The notes below the pieces were generated by a model. That model saw nothing but the letters and a program-made list of their open reading frames with translations, searched no databases and was not told the origin of the DNA. From Moraxella oculi (GTDB lineage: Bacteria; Pseudomonadota; Gammaproteobacteria; Pseudomonadales; Moraxellaceae): a stretch of DNA of 64,000 nucleotides. This document shows, piece by piece, positions 36,939 to 46,939 of this stretch. The translations under genes were made by a program, and so were the position numbers. Positions within the stretch are counted from its first letter, which is position 1. Each line of letters starts with the position of its first letter. The stretch is from contig NZ_JAMBAQ010000008.1 of assembly GCF_023336735.1 (NCBI RefSeq), forward strand, positions 1 through 64,000. The letters are read 5' to 3'.

Positions 36939-38699
36939 ATGATGACTGACAACGCACCCACAAAAAACAATTTCATTTTACAAATCATTCGTGATGACTT
37001 GGCTTCTGGCAAACATGATGTCATCACCACGCGTTTCCCACCCGAGCCAAATGGCTTTTTGCACATCGGTCATGTTAAGTCCATTTGTCTAAATTTTGGC
37101 GTGGCCAATGAGTTTGGGGGTGCGTGTCATTTGCGTTTTGATGACACCAATCCAACCGCTGAAAAGCAAGACTATGTCAACAGTATTAAAGAAGATGTTG
37201 AATGGCTTGGTTTTAAGTGGGCAGGGGAGGTGCGTTACGCATCACACTATTTCGATCAATTATATGCATGGGCAATCAAATTGATCAAGCAAGGCGATGC
37301 GTATGTGGATTTGCAGACGCCAGAGCAAATCCGTGAACATCGTGGTGGATTTGGCAAGCCTTCGGTAGAATCGCCACAGCGCAATGCTAGCATTGAGGAA
37401 AATTTGGCTCGCTTTGATGACATGAAAAACGGCAAATATCAAGAAGGTGAGGCGGTATTACGCGCTAAGATTGACATGAACCATGCCAACATGAACATGA
37501 GAGATCCCATCATTTATCGTGTCATGTTTGCCCATCATCATCAAACAGGCGATGAATGGTGTATCTATCCAATGTATGATTATGCTCACCCACTGTCTGA
37601 TGCGATAGAGAACATCACGCATTCCTTATGTACGCTTGAATTCGAGGATCACCGTCCTTTTTATAATTGGGTGGTGGATAAAGTCGGTTTTGTCAAGCCT
37701 CCACACCAATACGAATTTAGCCGTCTTAACATTGAGCGTACATTAACATCCAAGCGTAAACTAAAAAGACTTGTGGATATGGGCGTGGTGTCAGGTTGGG
37801 ACGATCCACGAATGCCGACTGTGGCAGGCATGAGACGCCGTGGCTACCCTGCGGCGGGCTTGCGTGATTTTTGTGAGCGATTGGGTACTTCTAAGGCAGA
37901 GGGCTTGGTGGATTTTCGTCAGCTGGAATTTAGTGTCAGAAATGCTCTTGAAAATACCACTGCACGAGGCATGGCAGTACTTCGACCACTTAAGGTTACC
38001 ATCAAAAATTTTGAAGAGGCAGTCGCCGATTTTGAACATCTAAAAAAACAAACAGTCAAGGCTCGCTTAGATGATGGTGTATTGTGGCTTTCTCAACCTA
38101 AGCACCCAAGCATGGACATGGGGGAGCGGGAGATTCCATTCACCAAACAGATTTATATTGATAAAACAGACTTTGAAGTCAATCCGCCAGCAGGCTATAA
38201 ACGCTTGTCGCCCCAGAATAATGAAATTCGCCTGCGTAACAGCTATATACTCAAAGTTGAGGAGCATGTTACCAATGACGCAGGTGAGGTGGTGGAGCTT
38301 TTGGCAACCATCGACCCTAAAACCTTAGGTAATAATCCAGAGGGTCGTAAGGTCAAAGGTGTGATTCACTGGGTGTCAGCGACGCATGGTGTGGATGCTG
38401 TGGTGCGTGTGTATGATCATCTGCTCTTAGAGGATGATGAAGCCAATACTCAGATAATGTTGAGCGAAAAAGACATGTTGGATGTGGATACGGATGCCGA
38501 TACTTTATGGATTAAGCAGCATTTAAATCCACAATCACTGATTGTTTATCAGGCGGTGGTAGAGCCATCATTGGCAGATGTGGCTATGGGCGATCGCTTT
38601 CAATTTGAGCGTGAGGGATACTTTGTGGCAGACAGCGTTGAGTTTACCAAGCAGTTGCCTGTGTATAATCAAATCGTCAGTCTCAAAGATGGCTTTTAG
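36939..38699 (+). CDS. glnS: Glutaminyl-tRNA synthetase
   Basis: GlnS charges tRNA-Gln directly. The 586-residue class I enzyme has the HIGH motif FPPEPNGFLHIGHVKS near residue 35, the GlnRS-typical LRFDDTNPTAEKQDYV, and a KMSKS equivalent LTSKRKLKRLV. A two-part anticodon-binding beta-barrel domain fills the C-terminal half. It is slightly longer than E. coli GlnS (554). It is transcribed alone and ends in a terminator. Confidence 0.97.
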   Translation: MMTDNAPTKNNFILQIIRDDLASGKHDVITTRFPPEPNGFLHIGHVKSICLNFGVANEFGGACHLRFDDTNPTAEKQDYVNSIKEDVEWLGFKWAGEVRYASHYFDQLYAWAIKLIKQGDAYVDLQTPEQIREHRGGFGKPSVESPQRNASIEENLARFDDMKNGKYQEGEAVLRAKIDMNHANMNMRDPIIYRVMFAHHHQTGDEWCIYPMYDYAHPLSDAIENITHSLCTLEFEDHRPFYNWVVDKVGFVKPPHQYEFSRLNIERTLTSKRKLKRLVDMGVVSGWDDPRMPTVAGMRRRGYPAAGLRDFCERLGTSKAEGLVDFRQLEFSVRNALENTTARGMAVLRPLKVTIKNFEEAVADFEHLKKQTVKARLDDGVLWLSQPKHPSMDMGEREIPFTKQIYIDKTDFEVNPPAGYKRLSPQNNEIRLRNSYILKVEEHVTNDAGEVVELLATIDPKTLGNNPEGRKVKGVIHWVSATHGVDAVVRVYDHLLLEDDEANTQIMLSEKDMLDVDTDADTLWIKQHLNPQSLIVYQAVVEPSLADVAMGDRFQFEREGYFVADSVEFTKQLPVYNQIVSLKDGF

Positions 38700-38717
38700 T
38701 CAATGTCTTAGAGTAAT

Positions 38718-38744
38718 AACCGCAATTTCATGTTGCGGTTTTTT
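38718..38744 (+). terminator. Terminator of glnS
   Basis: AACCGCAA / TTGCGGTT stem with TTTT tail, 19 bp after the glnS stop codon. Confidence 0.92.
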
Positions 38745-38912
38745 ATTGGGCCTGTTGTTCAAGTTGTCATCTTTTAGATCATGTGGGGATTTTTGTCAAT
38801 TTAAAGTCAAGTTAAAAATGCTTTGGCATTTGGCAGATATGCAAAACTGATGCGTAAAAACCGTAAATGTGATAAAGTAGTGAACCAATAAGACATGATA
38901 AGAGTATGAATA

Positions 38913-39854
38913 ATGAAAATTTTATTGGCCAATCCACGAGGGTTTTGTGCAGGCGTGGATCGAGCGATTGCGATTGTCAATGAGGCGTTACGCCGTTTTA
39001 ATCCACCCATCTATGTGCGACATGAAGTGGTTCATAATAAATTTGTTGTTGAGGATCTTGCCAGTCGTGGAGCGATATTTGTTGAGGAGTTGGATGAAGT
39101 GCCTGATGGGGCAATCGTCATTTTTTCGGCACATGGCGTATCAAAGGCGGTTGAAGATGAAGCGGCTCGCCGTGATTTGACTGTGTTTGATGCGACTTGC
39201 CCATTGGTAACAAAGGTGCATATTGAGGTGGGGAAATTTGCCAAAGAGGGCATGGATGCTATCTTGATTGGTCATGCAGGACATCCTGAGGTTGAAGGAA
39301 CGATGGGCAGATTTGACACCAGTTTTGGTGGTCGTATTCATTTGGTTGAAGACGCCGATGATGTGGCAAACTTGACTTTTGATGAAGGTAGGGAGCTTGC
39401 ATTTGTTACGCAGACCACCTTGTCGATGGATGATACGGCAGTGGTGATCGACGCCTTAAAAGATAAATTTCCAAAAATCAATGCGCCTCGCAAGGATGAC
39501 ATTTGCTATGCGACACAAAACCGCCAAGATGCGGTTAAATCTTTGGCCAAACAATGTCAAATCGTCTTAGTGGTTGGCAGCCCCAATTCTAGTAACTCAA
39601 ACCGACTAAGGGAGCTGGCTGAAAGACTGGGCTCAAAGGCGTACTTGATTGACAATGCCAGCCAAATGGATAAAGCCTGGTTTGATGGCGTGGCGGCAAT
39701 AGGTGTAACCGCCGGGGCATCTGCACCAGAAATTTTAATTCAAGAAGTGCTAGATACTTTACAGTCGTGGGGAGCAGATTCTCCCATAGAGCTTGGTGGT
39801 ATTGAAGAGAGCGTAACTTTTAGTTTGCCTAAGACATTGCGCGGTCAATCTTAG
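38913..39854 (+). CDS. ispH: 4-hydroxy-3-methylbut-2-enyl diphosphate reductase
   Basis: IspH (LytB) is the last enzyme of the MEP isoprenoid pathway and carries an iron-sulfur cluster. Its three cluster cysteines lie in [22 protein letters not shown] and [25 protein letters not shown] and the C-terminal [12 protein letters not shown] are typical. The length of 313 residues is normal. It shares an operon with recJ, which begins within 50 bp. The ispB-type prenyl synthase at 56.4 kb uses the same isoprenoid pool. Confidence 0.97.
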   Translation: MKILLANPRGFCAGVDRAIAIVNEALRRFNPPIYVRHEVVHNKFVVEDLASRGAIFVEELDEVPDGAIVIFSAHGVSKAVEDEAARRDLTVFDATCPLVTKVHIEVGKFAKEGMDAILIGHAGHPEVEGTMGRFDTSFGGRIHLVEDADDVANLTFDEGRELAFVTQTTLSMDDTAVVIDALKDKFPKINAPRKDDICYATQNRQDAVKSLAKQCQIVLVVGSPNSSNSNRLRELAERLGSKAYLIDNASQMDKAWFDGVAAIGVTAGASAPEILIQEVLDTLQSWGADSPIELGGIEESVTFSLPKTLRGQS

Positions 39855-39899
39855 TTGATGAGTGTATCATCATTGGTAAAAATGAATAATAAGAAGATT

Positions 39900-41663
39900 A
39901 TGACAAAGCTTAATTTATCACCGCGATGGATAGGTGATATTGATGATGATTTGATAAAAAAGCTCGGTTCAAAGACACTGTCTCGTGTGTTTTTGGCTCG
40001 TGGCATTCATGATGTTGGCATGCTAGACACTTCGGTAGGAGGCTTGTTGCCAGCAGGGGGGTTGTTAGGGCTTGAAGAAGCGGCCAAACTTATTGATGAA
40101 GCCATTGATTGTCAACGAATTTTAATTATTGGTGATTTTGATTGCGATGGGGCAACCTCTACCGCCTTGATGGTGCGTTGTTTAAGAGAAATGGGGGCTG
40201 ATGTTCATTTTCTCGTTCCTGACCGTTTTAAGTTTGGTCATGGCTTGACACCAGAAATTGTCAGTGTCGGTGCGGCACAGTTTGATCCAAAACTCATCAT
40301 TACCGTGGATAATGGGATTTCGAGTCATGAAGGCGTACAAAAAGCTCATGAGTTAGGCATTGAGGTCATCATCACTGATCACCATTTAACCACCAAGCCA
40401 TCACCAAATGCGGCCGCTGTCGTCAATCCCAATCAGCAGGGCTGTCATTTTGCAAGTAAGTCATTGGTTGGGGTTGGTGTGGCGTTTTATGTGATGGGTC
40501 GCGTTGCTCGACTTCGTAAGCAGGCGGGTAAAAGGACGACAAGCGTCGCTAAATACTTGGATTTGGTTGCTTTGGGCACGGTGGCAGATGTTGGCACGCT
40601 TGACCACAACAATCGCATTTTGGTTACGCATGGGGTGAATGCCATTCGTGGCGGGCGTGCTTGCCACGGCGTGCTTGCCATCTTAGAGCAAGCTGGGCGA
40701 GATCATGAAAAAATCAGTAGTGATGATTTGGGCTTTGCAATCGCACCTCGCATCAATGCCGCTGGTCGGATGGAAAACATGCGAACGGGAGTGGAGTGCT
40801 TGTTGGCAGATGATTGGAGTGCGGCACACACATTGGCATTGAAACTTAATAAATTAAATCACTCTCGTCGAGCGATTGAGATGCAAATGCGAGACGAGGC
40901 TGGTCAAATCATTCACGACTTACATCTTGGTTCTGATGATAAGCTGCCTCGATCAATCATCTTGCATCAAGACGGCTGGCATCAGGGTGTGATTGGTATT
41001 GTGGCAGGGCGTATCAAAGAGCGTCTGTATCGCCCAACCATCGTATTTGCTCCTGCCGATACAAATAAGACGGGTGATGATGACTTCATCAAAGGCTCAG
41101 CACGCTCAATTGCTGGGGTGCATATTCGTGATGCGATTGAGGCGGTGGCAATCACTCATCCTCATCTGATCGCTCATTTTGGTGGGCATGCGATGGCGGC
41201 TGGCTTGACGATTAAAAAATCTCATTTTGAAGCGTTTAGGTCGGCTTTTTTAAAAGTCATGGAAAATTTTGATGAATCAGTGTTTAAGGAAGAGCAGTTT
41301 ACAGATGGTGAATTAACCCCTGAAGATTTTAGCCTAAGTTTTGCCCAAAGGCTTAAAGACATCAGTGTGTGGGGCAATGGGTTTGCACCGCCAGCGTTTG
41401 ATGGTATGTTTGAGGTGCTTAATTTTCGAGTGATGAAAGATAAACACCTAAAACTGACGCTACGCTTGTCTTGTGTGCAATATCCAATAGATGCCATTTG
41501 GTTTAATTATGATGATAAAAAATGGGATTACCGTGCAAGCTTTGTGCATGTCTTATACACCATCGATATTAATGAATGGCAAGGCAATCAAATCCTACAA
41601 CTGGTGATCAAAGATCTTGCGGTTAATCAAATCGTTCCGATGGCACCAGTGAAAAATACTTAA
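39900..41663 (+). CDS. recJ: Single-stranded-DNA-specific exonuclease RecJ
   Basis: RecJ is a 5'-3' ssDNA exonuclease in recombination and mismatch repair. The DHH-family motifs are visible: ILIIGDFDCDGATST (motif I), ITVDNGISSHEGV (II) and VIITDHHLTT (III). The DHHA1 motif reads HFGGHAMAAGLTI, and an OB fold closes the protein. The start is uncertain. I prefer ATG 39900 behind AAGAAG; in-frame ATGs at 39858 and 39882 would add residues unlike the family. The length (about 587) is normal. Confidence 0.94.
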   Translation: MTKLNLSPRWIGDIDDDLIKKLGSKTLSRVFLARGIHDVGMLDTSVGGLLPAGGLLGLEEAAKLIDEAIDCQRILIIGDFDCDGATSTALMVRCLREMGADVHFLVPDRFKFGHGLTPEIVSVGAAQFDPKLIITVDNGISSHEGVQKAHELGIEVIITDHHLTTKPSPNAAAVVNPNQQGCHFASKSLVGVGVAFYVMGRVARLRKQAGKRTTSVAKYLDLVALGTVADVGTLDHNNRILVTHGVNAIRGGRACHGVLAILEQAGRDHEKISSDDLGFAIAPRINAAGRMENMRTGVECLLADDWSAAHTLALKLNKLNHSRRAIEMQMRDEAGQIIHDLHLGSDDKLPRSIILHQDGWHQGVIGIVAGRIKERLYRPTIVFAPADTNKTGDDDFIKGSARSIAGVHIRDAIEAVAITHPHLIAHFGGHAMAAGLTIKKSHFEAFRSAFLKVMENFDESVFKEEQFTDGELTPEDFSLSFAQRLKDISVWGNGFAPPAFDGMFEVLNFRVMKDKHLKLTLRLSCVQYPIDAIWFNYDDKKWDYRASFVHVLYTIDINEWQGNQILQLVIKDLAVNQIVPMAPVKNT

Positions 41664-41703
41664 GTACTCAAACCGACTAAGAATAAGATTAAGAATTTTC
41701 AGA

Positions 41704-41749
41704 ATTCATGATGGTTTGAGGCTTGGATCAACATCAAGCCATCATGAAT
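41704..41749. repeat. Interrupted inverted repeat downstream of recJ
   Basis: ATTCATGAT pairs with ATCATGAAT, with an inner GGCTTG/CAAGCC stem. It may be the recJ mRNA end, though no T-run follows directly. Confidence 0.5.
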
Positions 41750-41782
41750 AAGAGAAGATTTTGGGATTTTTATGCGGCAAGC

Positions 41783-41820
41783 AAAAAAATACCCTCTTTT
41801 TAATAAAAGAGAGTATTTTA
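41783..41820 (-). terminator. Terminator of the tRNA-Lys/tRNA-Asn cluster
   Basis: Read on the minus strand, an AAAATACTCTCTTTT stem pairs with AAAAGAGGGTATTTT and a run of T follows, just after tRNA-Asn. Confidence 0.9.
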
Positions 41821-41825
41821 TAATA

Positions 41826-41901
41826 TGGCTCCCCAACCTGGGCTCGAACCAGGGACACACGGATTAACAGTCCGATGCTCTACCGACTGAGCTATTGGGG
41901 A
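41826..41901 (-). tRNA. tRNA-Asn (anticodon GUU)
   Basis: A 76-nt tRNA with acceptor TCCCCAA..TTGGGGA, D-loop AGCTCAGTCGGTAGAGC, anticodon loop CTGTTAA (GUU), T-loop TTCGAGC and encoded CCA. It is last in a minus-strand cluster after two tRNA-Lys genes. Confidence 0.97.
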
Positions 41902-41939
41902 ATGATTTCATTCTTTAAATCATCGGTTCATTTAAAGAA

Positions 41940-42015
41940 TGGTGGGTCGTGCAGGATTCGAACCTGCGACCAATTGATTAAAAGTCAACTGCTCTACCAA
42001 CTGAGCTAACGACCC
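41940..42015 (-). tRNA. tRNA-Lys (anticodon UUU)
   Basis: A 76-nt tRNA with acceptor GGGTCGT..ACGACCC, anticodon loop CTTTTAA (UUU), T-loop TTCGAAT and encoded CCA. An identical copy lies upstream at 42090-42165. Confidence 0.97.
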
Positions 42016-42029
42016 AATGTGTGTTGATT

Positions 42030-42057
42030 ATTATACCAGATAATTTCAACTTTGCAA
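42030..42057 (-). promoter_or_regulatory. Promoter between the two tRNA-Lys genes
   Basis: Read on the minus strand: TTGCAA (42052-42057), 16-bp spacer, TATAAT (42030-42035), ending 14 bp before the tRNA-Lys at 41940-42015. Confidence 0.8.
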
Positions 42058-42089
42058 GTATTTTTTTTAAATACTTATTATTAGGATGT

Positions 42090-42165
42090 TGGTGGGTCGT
42101 GCAGGATTCGAACCTGCGACCAATTGATTAAAAGTCAACTGCTCTACCAACTGAGCTAACGACCC
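42090..42165 (-). tRNA. tRNA-Lys (anticodon UUU), second copy
   Basis: By eye identical over 76 nt to the tRNA-Lys at 41940-42015, including CCA. It is the first gene of the tRNA cluster on the minus strand. Confidence 0.97.
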
Positions 42166-42185
42166 TCATCGCTAATGTGGTGCGT

Positions 42186-42213
42186 ATTATACAGGATATT
42201 TTTTATATTGCAA
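42186..42213 (-). promoter_or_regulatory. Promoter of the tRNA-Lys/tRNA-Asn cluster
   Basis: Read on the minus strand: TTGCAA (42208-42213), 16-bp spacer, TATAAT (42186-42191), 20 bp before the first tRNA-Lys. Confidence 0.8.
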
Positions 42214-42324
42214 GCATTTTTTTTAATTATTTATGAATAAAAATGTGGCATGAAGTGAAAATCGCAGTTTTTACTGCATATTGGGTGTTTTTTTTTGTGA
42301 TTATTTTAAAAAATGCCATGTGAA

Positions 42325-43329
42325 TTAACCCATGAATGAATGCCCAAGACACATGGATAGGACAAGCTGTTGTAGCAAATGCCACACATCACCATCTTTG
42401 ATGCCTTTGATGGTTTTGTCAATGTTAAATATGATTGATTGCCATCTTTGATTGTCTGCAAGCGAAGTTCGCCGAGAGGCATTTGTATATAGTGTGATTT
42501 TATTGCGCCAAATGCCTAACTGGTGAGGTTGTTTGCCAGTTTGAATCTGCATGAGGAGCCTTGCGTCTTTATTGAGATTCCATAAGATAATGCTTGGTGC
42601 AATGTCGGCGGTTTTTAGATGGGTTAGGATTTGCAATGCTTTTGTTGTATTGCCTGCTAAGATGGCATCAGACAGGTCAAATATGCTAAAAGTCGCACCA
42701 TCAATCAGGCAGGTGGTCAGTTTCGTTTCATTAATGGTGTCATGTGGATATGATAATGATAATCGCCATAGGTTTTGATGAGCAGCGAGCAGATTGTTTT
42801 GAGTATGAGAAAGTAGTAACTCCCAAGCATGATCGTTGAGCGTGATGCCAAAATGCTTGGCCTGAATTTGTAACAATTCACGACGCATGCGTTCATCACG
42901 GATGTTACCGTCAATGACCAATCCGTATTGATCAAACAGGCGAATCGCATGACTGGCAAGGGATTTTTTATCTTGCTTTGGTAAGCACCAAATCAAGTGG
43001 TGCGGGGTGTCTTTGGCGATGCGTTCAAGGGTTGAAAGCGTGTTGCTGTCTGCTTTTGGCTTATGATTTCCTGTAACGATGATGGCACTGGCATCACCAA
43101 ACAGACTAAGACTATCTAATTCAAAAATGACCTCGTGCCATGATTGATGGCTGCTTAGCTCAATGCGTTTGATGACTTGCTGATGCTTTTGCCAAAACGG
43201 TCGACATGCATCAATCAGCCATTGCGTAGTCAATGGCTCATCGCCATGAATGAGCCAAAAACCCAACAAGGGCGTCGCTGACTGTGTGTTTAATAGCTGG
43301 GCAAATAAAGATGAGAAAGGCTGCTGCAT
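42325..43329 (-). CDS. holA: DNA polymerase III delta subunit
   Basis: HolA is the wrench subunit of the clamp loader that opens the beta clamp. The 334-residue protein shows the family layout: WLIHGDEPLTTQWLIDACRPF, VIFELDSLSLFGDASAIIVTGNHKPK, LIWCLPKQDKK and the C-terminal SIILWNLNKDARLLMQ region. It is the last gene of the minus-strand leuS-lptE-holA set, the same order as in E. coli. Confidence 0.93.
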   Translation of the reverse strand: MQQPFSSLFAQLLNTQSATPLLGFWLIHGDEPLTTQWLIDACRPFWQKHQQVIKRIELSSHQSWHEVIFELDSLSLFGDASAIIVTGNHKPKADSNTLSTLERIAKDTPHHLIWCLPKQDKKSLASHAIRLFDQYGLVIDGNIRDERMRRELLQIQAKHFGITLNDHAWELLLSHTQNNLLAAHQNLWRLSLSYPHDTINETKLTTCLIDGATFSIFDLSDAILAGNTTKALQILTHLKTADIAPSIILWNLNKDARLLMQIQTGKQPHQLGIWRNKITLYTNASRRTSLADNQRWQSIIFNIDKTIKGIKDGDVWHLLQQLVLSMCLGHSFMG

Positions 43330-43352
43330 GGCTGATGCTTTTTTTAGAGCTT

Positions 43353-43841
43353 TTAGGGTGATTTGGCTTTGGCGTAATACTGCTCGGCAATACGCTGTGC
43401 CAAATGATCATACAGCCATGTCTTGGTTTTCTCGCCTTGCTGATCGACAGTAGCGACACTGGCTTCATTATATTGATAGCTTTGCTCAACTTGCATGGGA
43501 ATGCTACTGATGTCATCTCCTATGGCATAGCTGACGGTAGCTGACAGCACAAGACGCACTTCGGTCAGCGTGCCAACAAGCTGATAGCGACGCAATTGCA
43601 CACGATCAATGCGAATGCTATTGGTGGAATCTGCTTGATGAATGATGGCAAGCGATTGTAGCTGCTTAATTAACGGTTGTTTTAGCCCAAGTGCGGTGCG
43701 ATCGTCTGGCAGTTTGATGGTAACATTGGCATGAGCAGGGCTTAACTGAGTAGGTTGTGTGCTACCACGCAAGGCAAAACCACAAGCACCAAGACCTGTG
43801 GTCATTACCATGATGCTGGCAAGCATTAAGATTTTTTTCAT
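43353..43841 (-). CDS. lptE: LPS-assembly lipoprotein LptE
   Basis: LptE plugs the LptD barrel that inserts LPS into the outer leaflet. The 162-residue lipoprotein has a signal ending TGLGACGFALRG (Cys20 lipidated). It continues with IRIDRVQLRRYQLVGTLTEVRLVLSATVSYAI, the typical LptE beta-sheet region. Its position between leuS and holA is conserved in gammaproteobacteria and supports the call for this otherwise divergent protein. Confidence 0.93.
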   Translation of the reverse strand: MKKILMLASIMVMTTGLGACGFALRGSTQPTQLSPAHANVTIKLPDDRTALGLKQPLIKQLQSLAIIHQADSTNSIRIDRVQLRRYQLVGTLTEVRLVLSATVSYAIGDDISSIPMQVEQSYQYNEASVATVDQQGEKTKTWLYDHLAQRIAEQYYAKAKSP

Positions 43842-43858
43842 GAATCAATCCTAGATGA

Positions 43859-46453
43859 TTAACCAGCTACGACAAAACTCACCAGTTTGTTTGGTACGAC
43901 AATGGCTTTTTTTATCTCGCCTGTCAAAAACTTACTCACGCCTTCAACTTCTTTGGCAAGATTAATGAGTGTGTCATTGTCCAAATCTGGACCAACCTCC
44001 ATCTGACCACGCACTTTGCCATTGACCTGAACGACCATCTTGACGCTGTCATTGACTAAGGCATCTTCATCAACAATCGGAAAGGTGATGTTGCGACTGT
44101 CAAAACCAAACTGTTCTAGCAGATACTCCCCCACATGTGGAGCATACAAGGCTAACATGGACAATAGGGCGATGACGGTCTCATGCTTGACGGCTAAGTC
44201 ATTGATGTCTTTGATTTCAAAGGCACTCAGTTCATTGGTGAGTTCCATTAGGGCGGATACTGGTGTGTTAAGTGCCAGATGCTCGCCTAAGCTTATGTCA
44301 ATTTTGGCAATGGTCTTATGTGTTTTGTGTCTCAATTCTTTGGCACTCTTGCTAAGTGCTGTTTTGTCAATGATCAAATCCGCTGTATGATTGTTGATGG
44401 CGGTCAGATGCTCGCCTACGATACGCCATACTTTTTTGACAAAATTATGCGGACCTTTTAGGGCGGAGTCCGACCATTCCAATGTTTGATCGGCAGGGGC
44501 GGTAAATAGGGTGTAAAGGCGCACGGTGTCGGCACCGTACTCATTGATGATGGTCTGCGGATCAACGCCGTTATTTTTTGATTTCGACATTTTTTCGATT
44601 TTACCGACCACCACGGGCTTGCCATCAGCAATCAGGGTCGCCTTACCATTGTCAATCGCCACTTCGTGTGGAAAATAGTAAGTCTTACTGCCATCTGTAT
44701 TTTCACGGTAGTAAGTCCCTGCCAATACCATGCCTTGGGCCAGTAAGTTGGCAAATGGTTCATCTCCACCGACCAAACCTTCATCGCGCATGACTTTATG
44801 AAAGAATCTGGCATACAATAAATGTAGTACGGCATGTTCAACACCGCCCACATACTGATCAACCGATAGCCATTTATCTGCTCCTACTCGACCGACCATT
44901 TGTGTGTCGTCATTTGGCGTGGTAAAACGCTGGGCATACCAGCTTGACTCCATGAATGTGTCAAAAGTGTCAGTCTCACGCTCAGCAGGCTGACCGCATT
45001 TTGGACAGGTGCATTCTAGGAATTCTGGCATGTTTTTGAGTGGGTTGCCACGACCATCAGGTACGACATCGGTTGGCAATATCACAGGCAAGTCTGCTTC
45101 ATCAACAGGCACGGTGCCGCAGTAGGTGCAATTAACCATTGGGATTGGACAACCCCAATAACGCTGACGACTCACCCCCCAATCACGCAAGCGGTACTGT
45201 GTGGTAATCTTGCCTTTATCGCCTAAAAGCGTGGCAATCTTAGCGGTGGCATCGGCTTTATTTAAGCCGTCAAGCTCACCAGAGTTTATGCAGACGCCAT
45301 TTTCTTTGTCGGCGTACCATTCTTGCCAAGCGTTTTTGTCATAACTTTGACCTTTAATGTCAATGACTTGACGAATGGGCAGTCCATATTTATTGGCAAA
45401 CTCAAAATCTCGCTCATCATGAGCAGGCACTGCCATCACAGCACCAGAGCCATAGCTCATCAGTACATAGTTGGCAACCCAAACGGGCACGCTCTGCCCT
45501 GTGATGGGGTGAACGGCGACCAATCCTGTATCCATGCCGACTTTTTCGGCTTTGGCAAGGTCAGCTTCGGCAACAGAGCCTTGCTTGCATTGGGCACAAA
45601 ATTCCGCTATCGCTTCATTGGTGCGTGCGGCATGTTGAGCCAATGGATGTTCGGCGGCAACTGCCAGATAGGTAACGCCCATCACGGTATCAGGACGAGT
45701 GGTGAACACAGTCAACTCATCTGCCTGTCCATCAATCTCGTACTTAAAAGACAGCTCCATGCCATGACTTTTGCCAATCCAGTTTTGTTGCATAGAAAGC
45801 ACTTGCTTTGGCCACTTACCTTCTAGGGTCTTTAAGTCTGCAAGTAATTCATCTGCATATTCTGTGATTTTATAATAGTACATTGGAATGTCGCGTTTTT
45901 CAACAATCGCCCCAGAACGCCAGCCACGACCATCAACGACCTGCTCATTGGCAAGCACGGTATTATCTACAGGGTCCCAGTTGACGGTGGCAAGTTTTTT
46001 ATAAACCAGGCCTTTTTTGTAAAGTTGTAAAAATAACCATTGCTCCCATTTGTAATAATCAGGTGTACATGTGGCAAATTCACGAGACCAGTCAATGGAA
46101 AGACCCAGTGATTTGAGTTGTTCACGCATGTTGTCAATGTTGGCAAAAGTCCATTTGGCAGGAGCAACGCCATGAGCGATGGCGGCGTTTTCTGCAGGCA
46201 GACCAAAAGCGTCCCAGCCCATTGGTTGCATGACATCATGACCTTTTTGGCGATAGTAGCGACTCAGCACATCGGTGATGGCATAGTTGCGCACATGCCC
46301 CATGTGCAGCTTGCCACTTGGATAGGGAAACATGGAGAGCATGTAGCGGGCTGGTTTACCATTGTCAAGGTTGTTGGTTTGGTAGCGATTGCCGGCTTGC
46401 CATTTGTCTTGTTGGGATTGTTCAATGGCACTAAAATCATAATCTTGCAACAT
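43859..46453 (-). CDS. leuS: Leucyl-tRNA synthetase
   Basis: LeuS charges tRNA-Leu. The 864-residue class I enzyme has the HIGH motif YPSGKLHMGHVRNY (near residue 50), a CP1 editing domain with TTRPDTVMGVTY and VPAHDERD, a zinc-type insertion with CTYCG and CPKCG, and KMSKSKNNGVDP. The C-terminal part ends in VNGKVRGQ. The length matches E. coli (860). It is the first gene of the leuS-lptE-holA operon. Confidence 0.97.
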   Translation of the reverse strand: MLQDYDFSAIEQSQQDKWQAGNRYQTNNLDNGKPARYMLSMFPYPSGKLHMGHVRNYAITDVLSRYYRQKGHDVMQPMGWDAFGLPAENAAIAHGVAPAKWTFANIDNMREQLKSLGLSIDWSREFATCTPDYYKWEQWLFLQLYKKGLVYKKLATVNWDPVDNTVLANEQVVDGRGWRSGAIVEKRDIPMYYYKITEYADELLADLKTLEGKWPKQVLSMQQNWIGKSHGMELSFKYEIDGQADELTVFTTRPDTVMGVTYLAVAAEHPLAQHAARTNEAIAEFCAQCKQGSVAEADLAKAEKVGMDTGLVAVHPITGQSVPVWVANYVLMSYGSGAVMAVPAHDERDFEFANKYGLPIRQVIDIKGQSYDKNAWQEWYADKENGVCINSGELDGLNKADATAKIATLLGDKGKITTQYRLRDWGVSRQRYWGCPIPMVNCTYCGTVPVDEADLPVILPTDVVPDGRGNPLKNMPEFLECTCPKCGQPAERETDTFDTFMESSWYAQRFTTPNDDTQMVGRVGADKWLSVDQYVGGVEHAVLHLLYARFFHKVMRDEGLVGGDEPFANLLAQGMVLAGTYYRENTDGSKTYYFPHEVAIDNGKATLIADGKPVVVGKIEKMSKSKNNGVDPQTIINEYGADTVRLYTLFTAPADQTLEWSDSALKGPHNFVKKVWRIVGEHLTAINNHTADLIIDKTALSKSAKELRHKTHKTIAKIDISLGEHLALNTPVSALMELTNELSAFEIKDINDLAVKHETVIALLSMLALYAPHVGEYLLEQFGFDSRNITFPIVDEDALVNDSVKMVVQVNGKVRGQMEVGPDLDNDTLINLAKEVEGVSKFLTGEIKKAIVVPNKLVSFVVAG

Positions 46454-46557
46454 AAAAAATCTCAGAATGAAAGTAAAAGCGATGGGTTATTATAGCGTAA
46501 TTTTGTTATAATTTGCTAACATTTTTCATTGTTGAGTAAGTAGTGTTAGGAGGAATG

Positions 46558-46917
46558 ATGCTGATCATTTATGGCATTAAAAACTGCAATACCATGAAAA
46601 AAGCCATGGATTTTTTGCATGAAAAAGGCGTGGTATTTGATTTTTTTGACTATAAAAAATCCACCTTGTCTCAGGTGGATTTTGAGCAATTCATCACAAT
46701 TTTTGGTGAAAAAGTTATTAATAAACAAGGTTTGACTTATCGTAAATTTGACAATCAAACCAAAGAAGTCTTAGCAAGTGATGATGGTGATGCCATCTAT
46801 GACATCATCAAAAATAACCAAAGCGTGCTAAAAAGACCAATCCTACTTGGAAGCTTCAATGACAAGAAGGTGGCACTGATTGGTTTTGATAAAAATCAGT
46901 GGCGGCTGTTGATGTGA
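46558..46917 (+). CDS. ArsC/Spx-family (YffB-like) protein
   Basis: A 119-residue thioredoxin-fold protein with MLIIYGIKNCNTMKKAMDFL at the start, where the only cysteine of the protein is in NCNT. The conserved Arg-Pro of the family is in VLKRPILL. This pattern is closer to the YffB subgroup than to arsenate reductase proper or to Spx with CXXC. The cellular role is not established. GGAGG lies just upstream; ATG 46558 has better spacing than 46555 or GTG 46543. It is convergent with dut and divergent from leuS. Confidence 0.88.
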   Translation: MLIIYGIKNCNTMKKAMDFLHEKGVVFDFFDYKKSTLSQVDFEQFITIFGEKVINKQGLTYRKFDNQTKEVLASDDGDAIYDIIKNNQSVLKRPILLGSFNDKKVALIGFDKNQWRLLM

Positions 46918-46939
46918 AAACCTTGATATCAGCCAAGGT

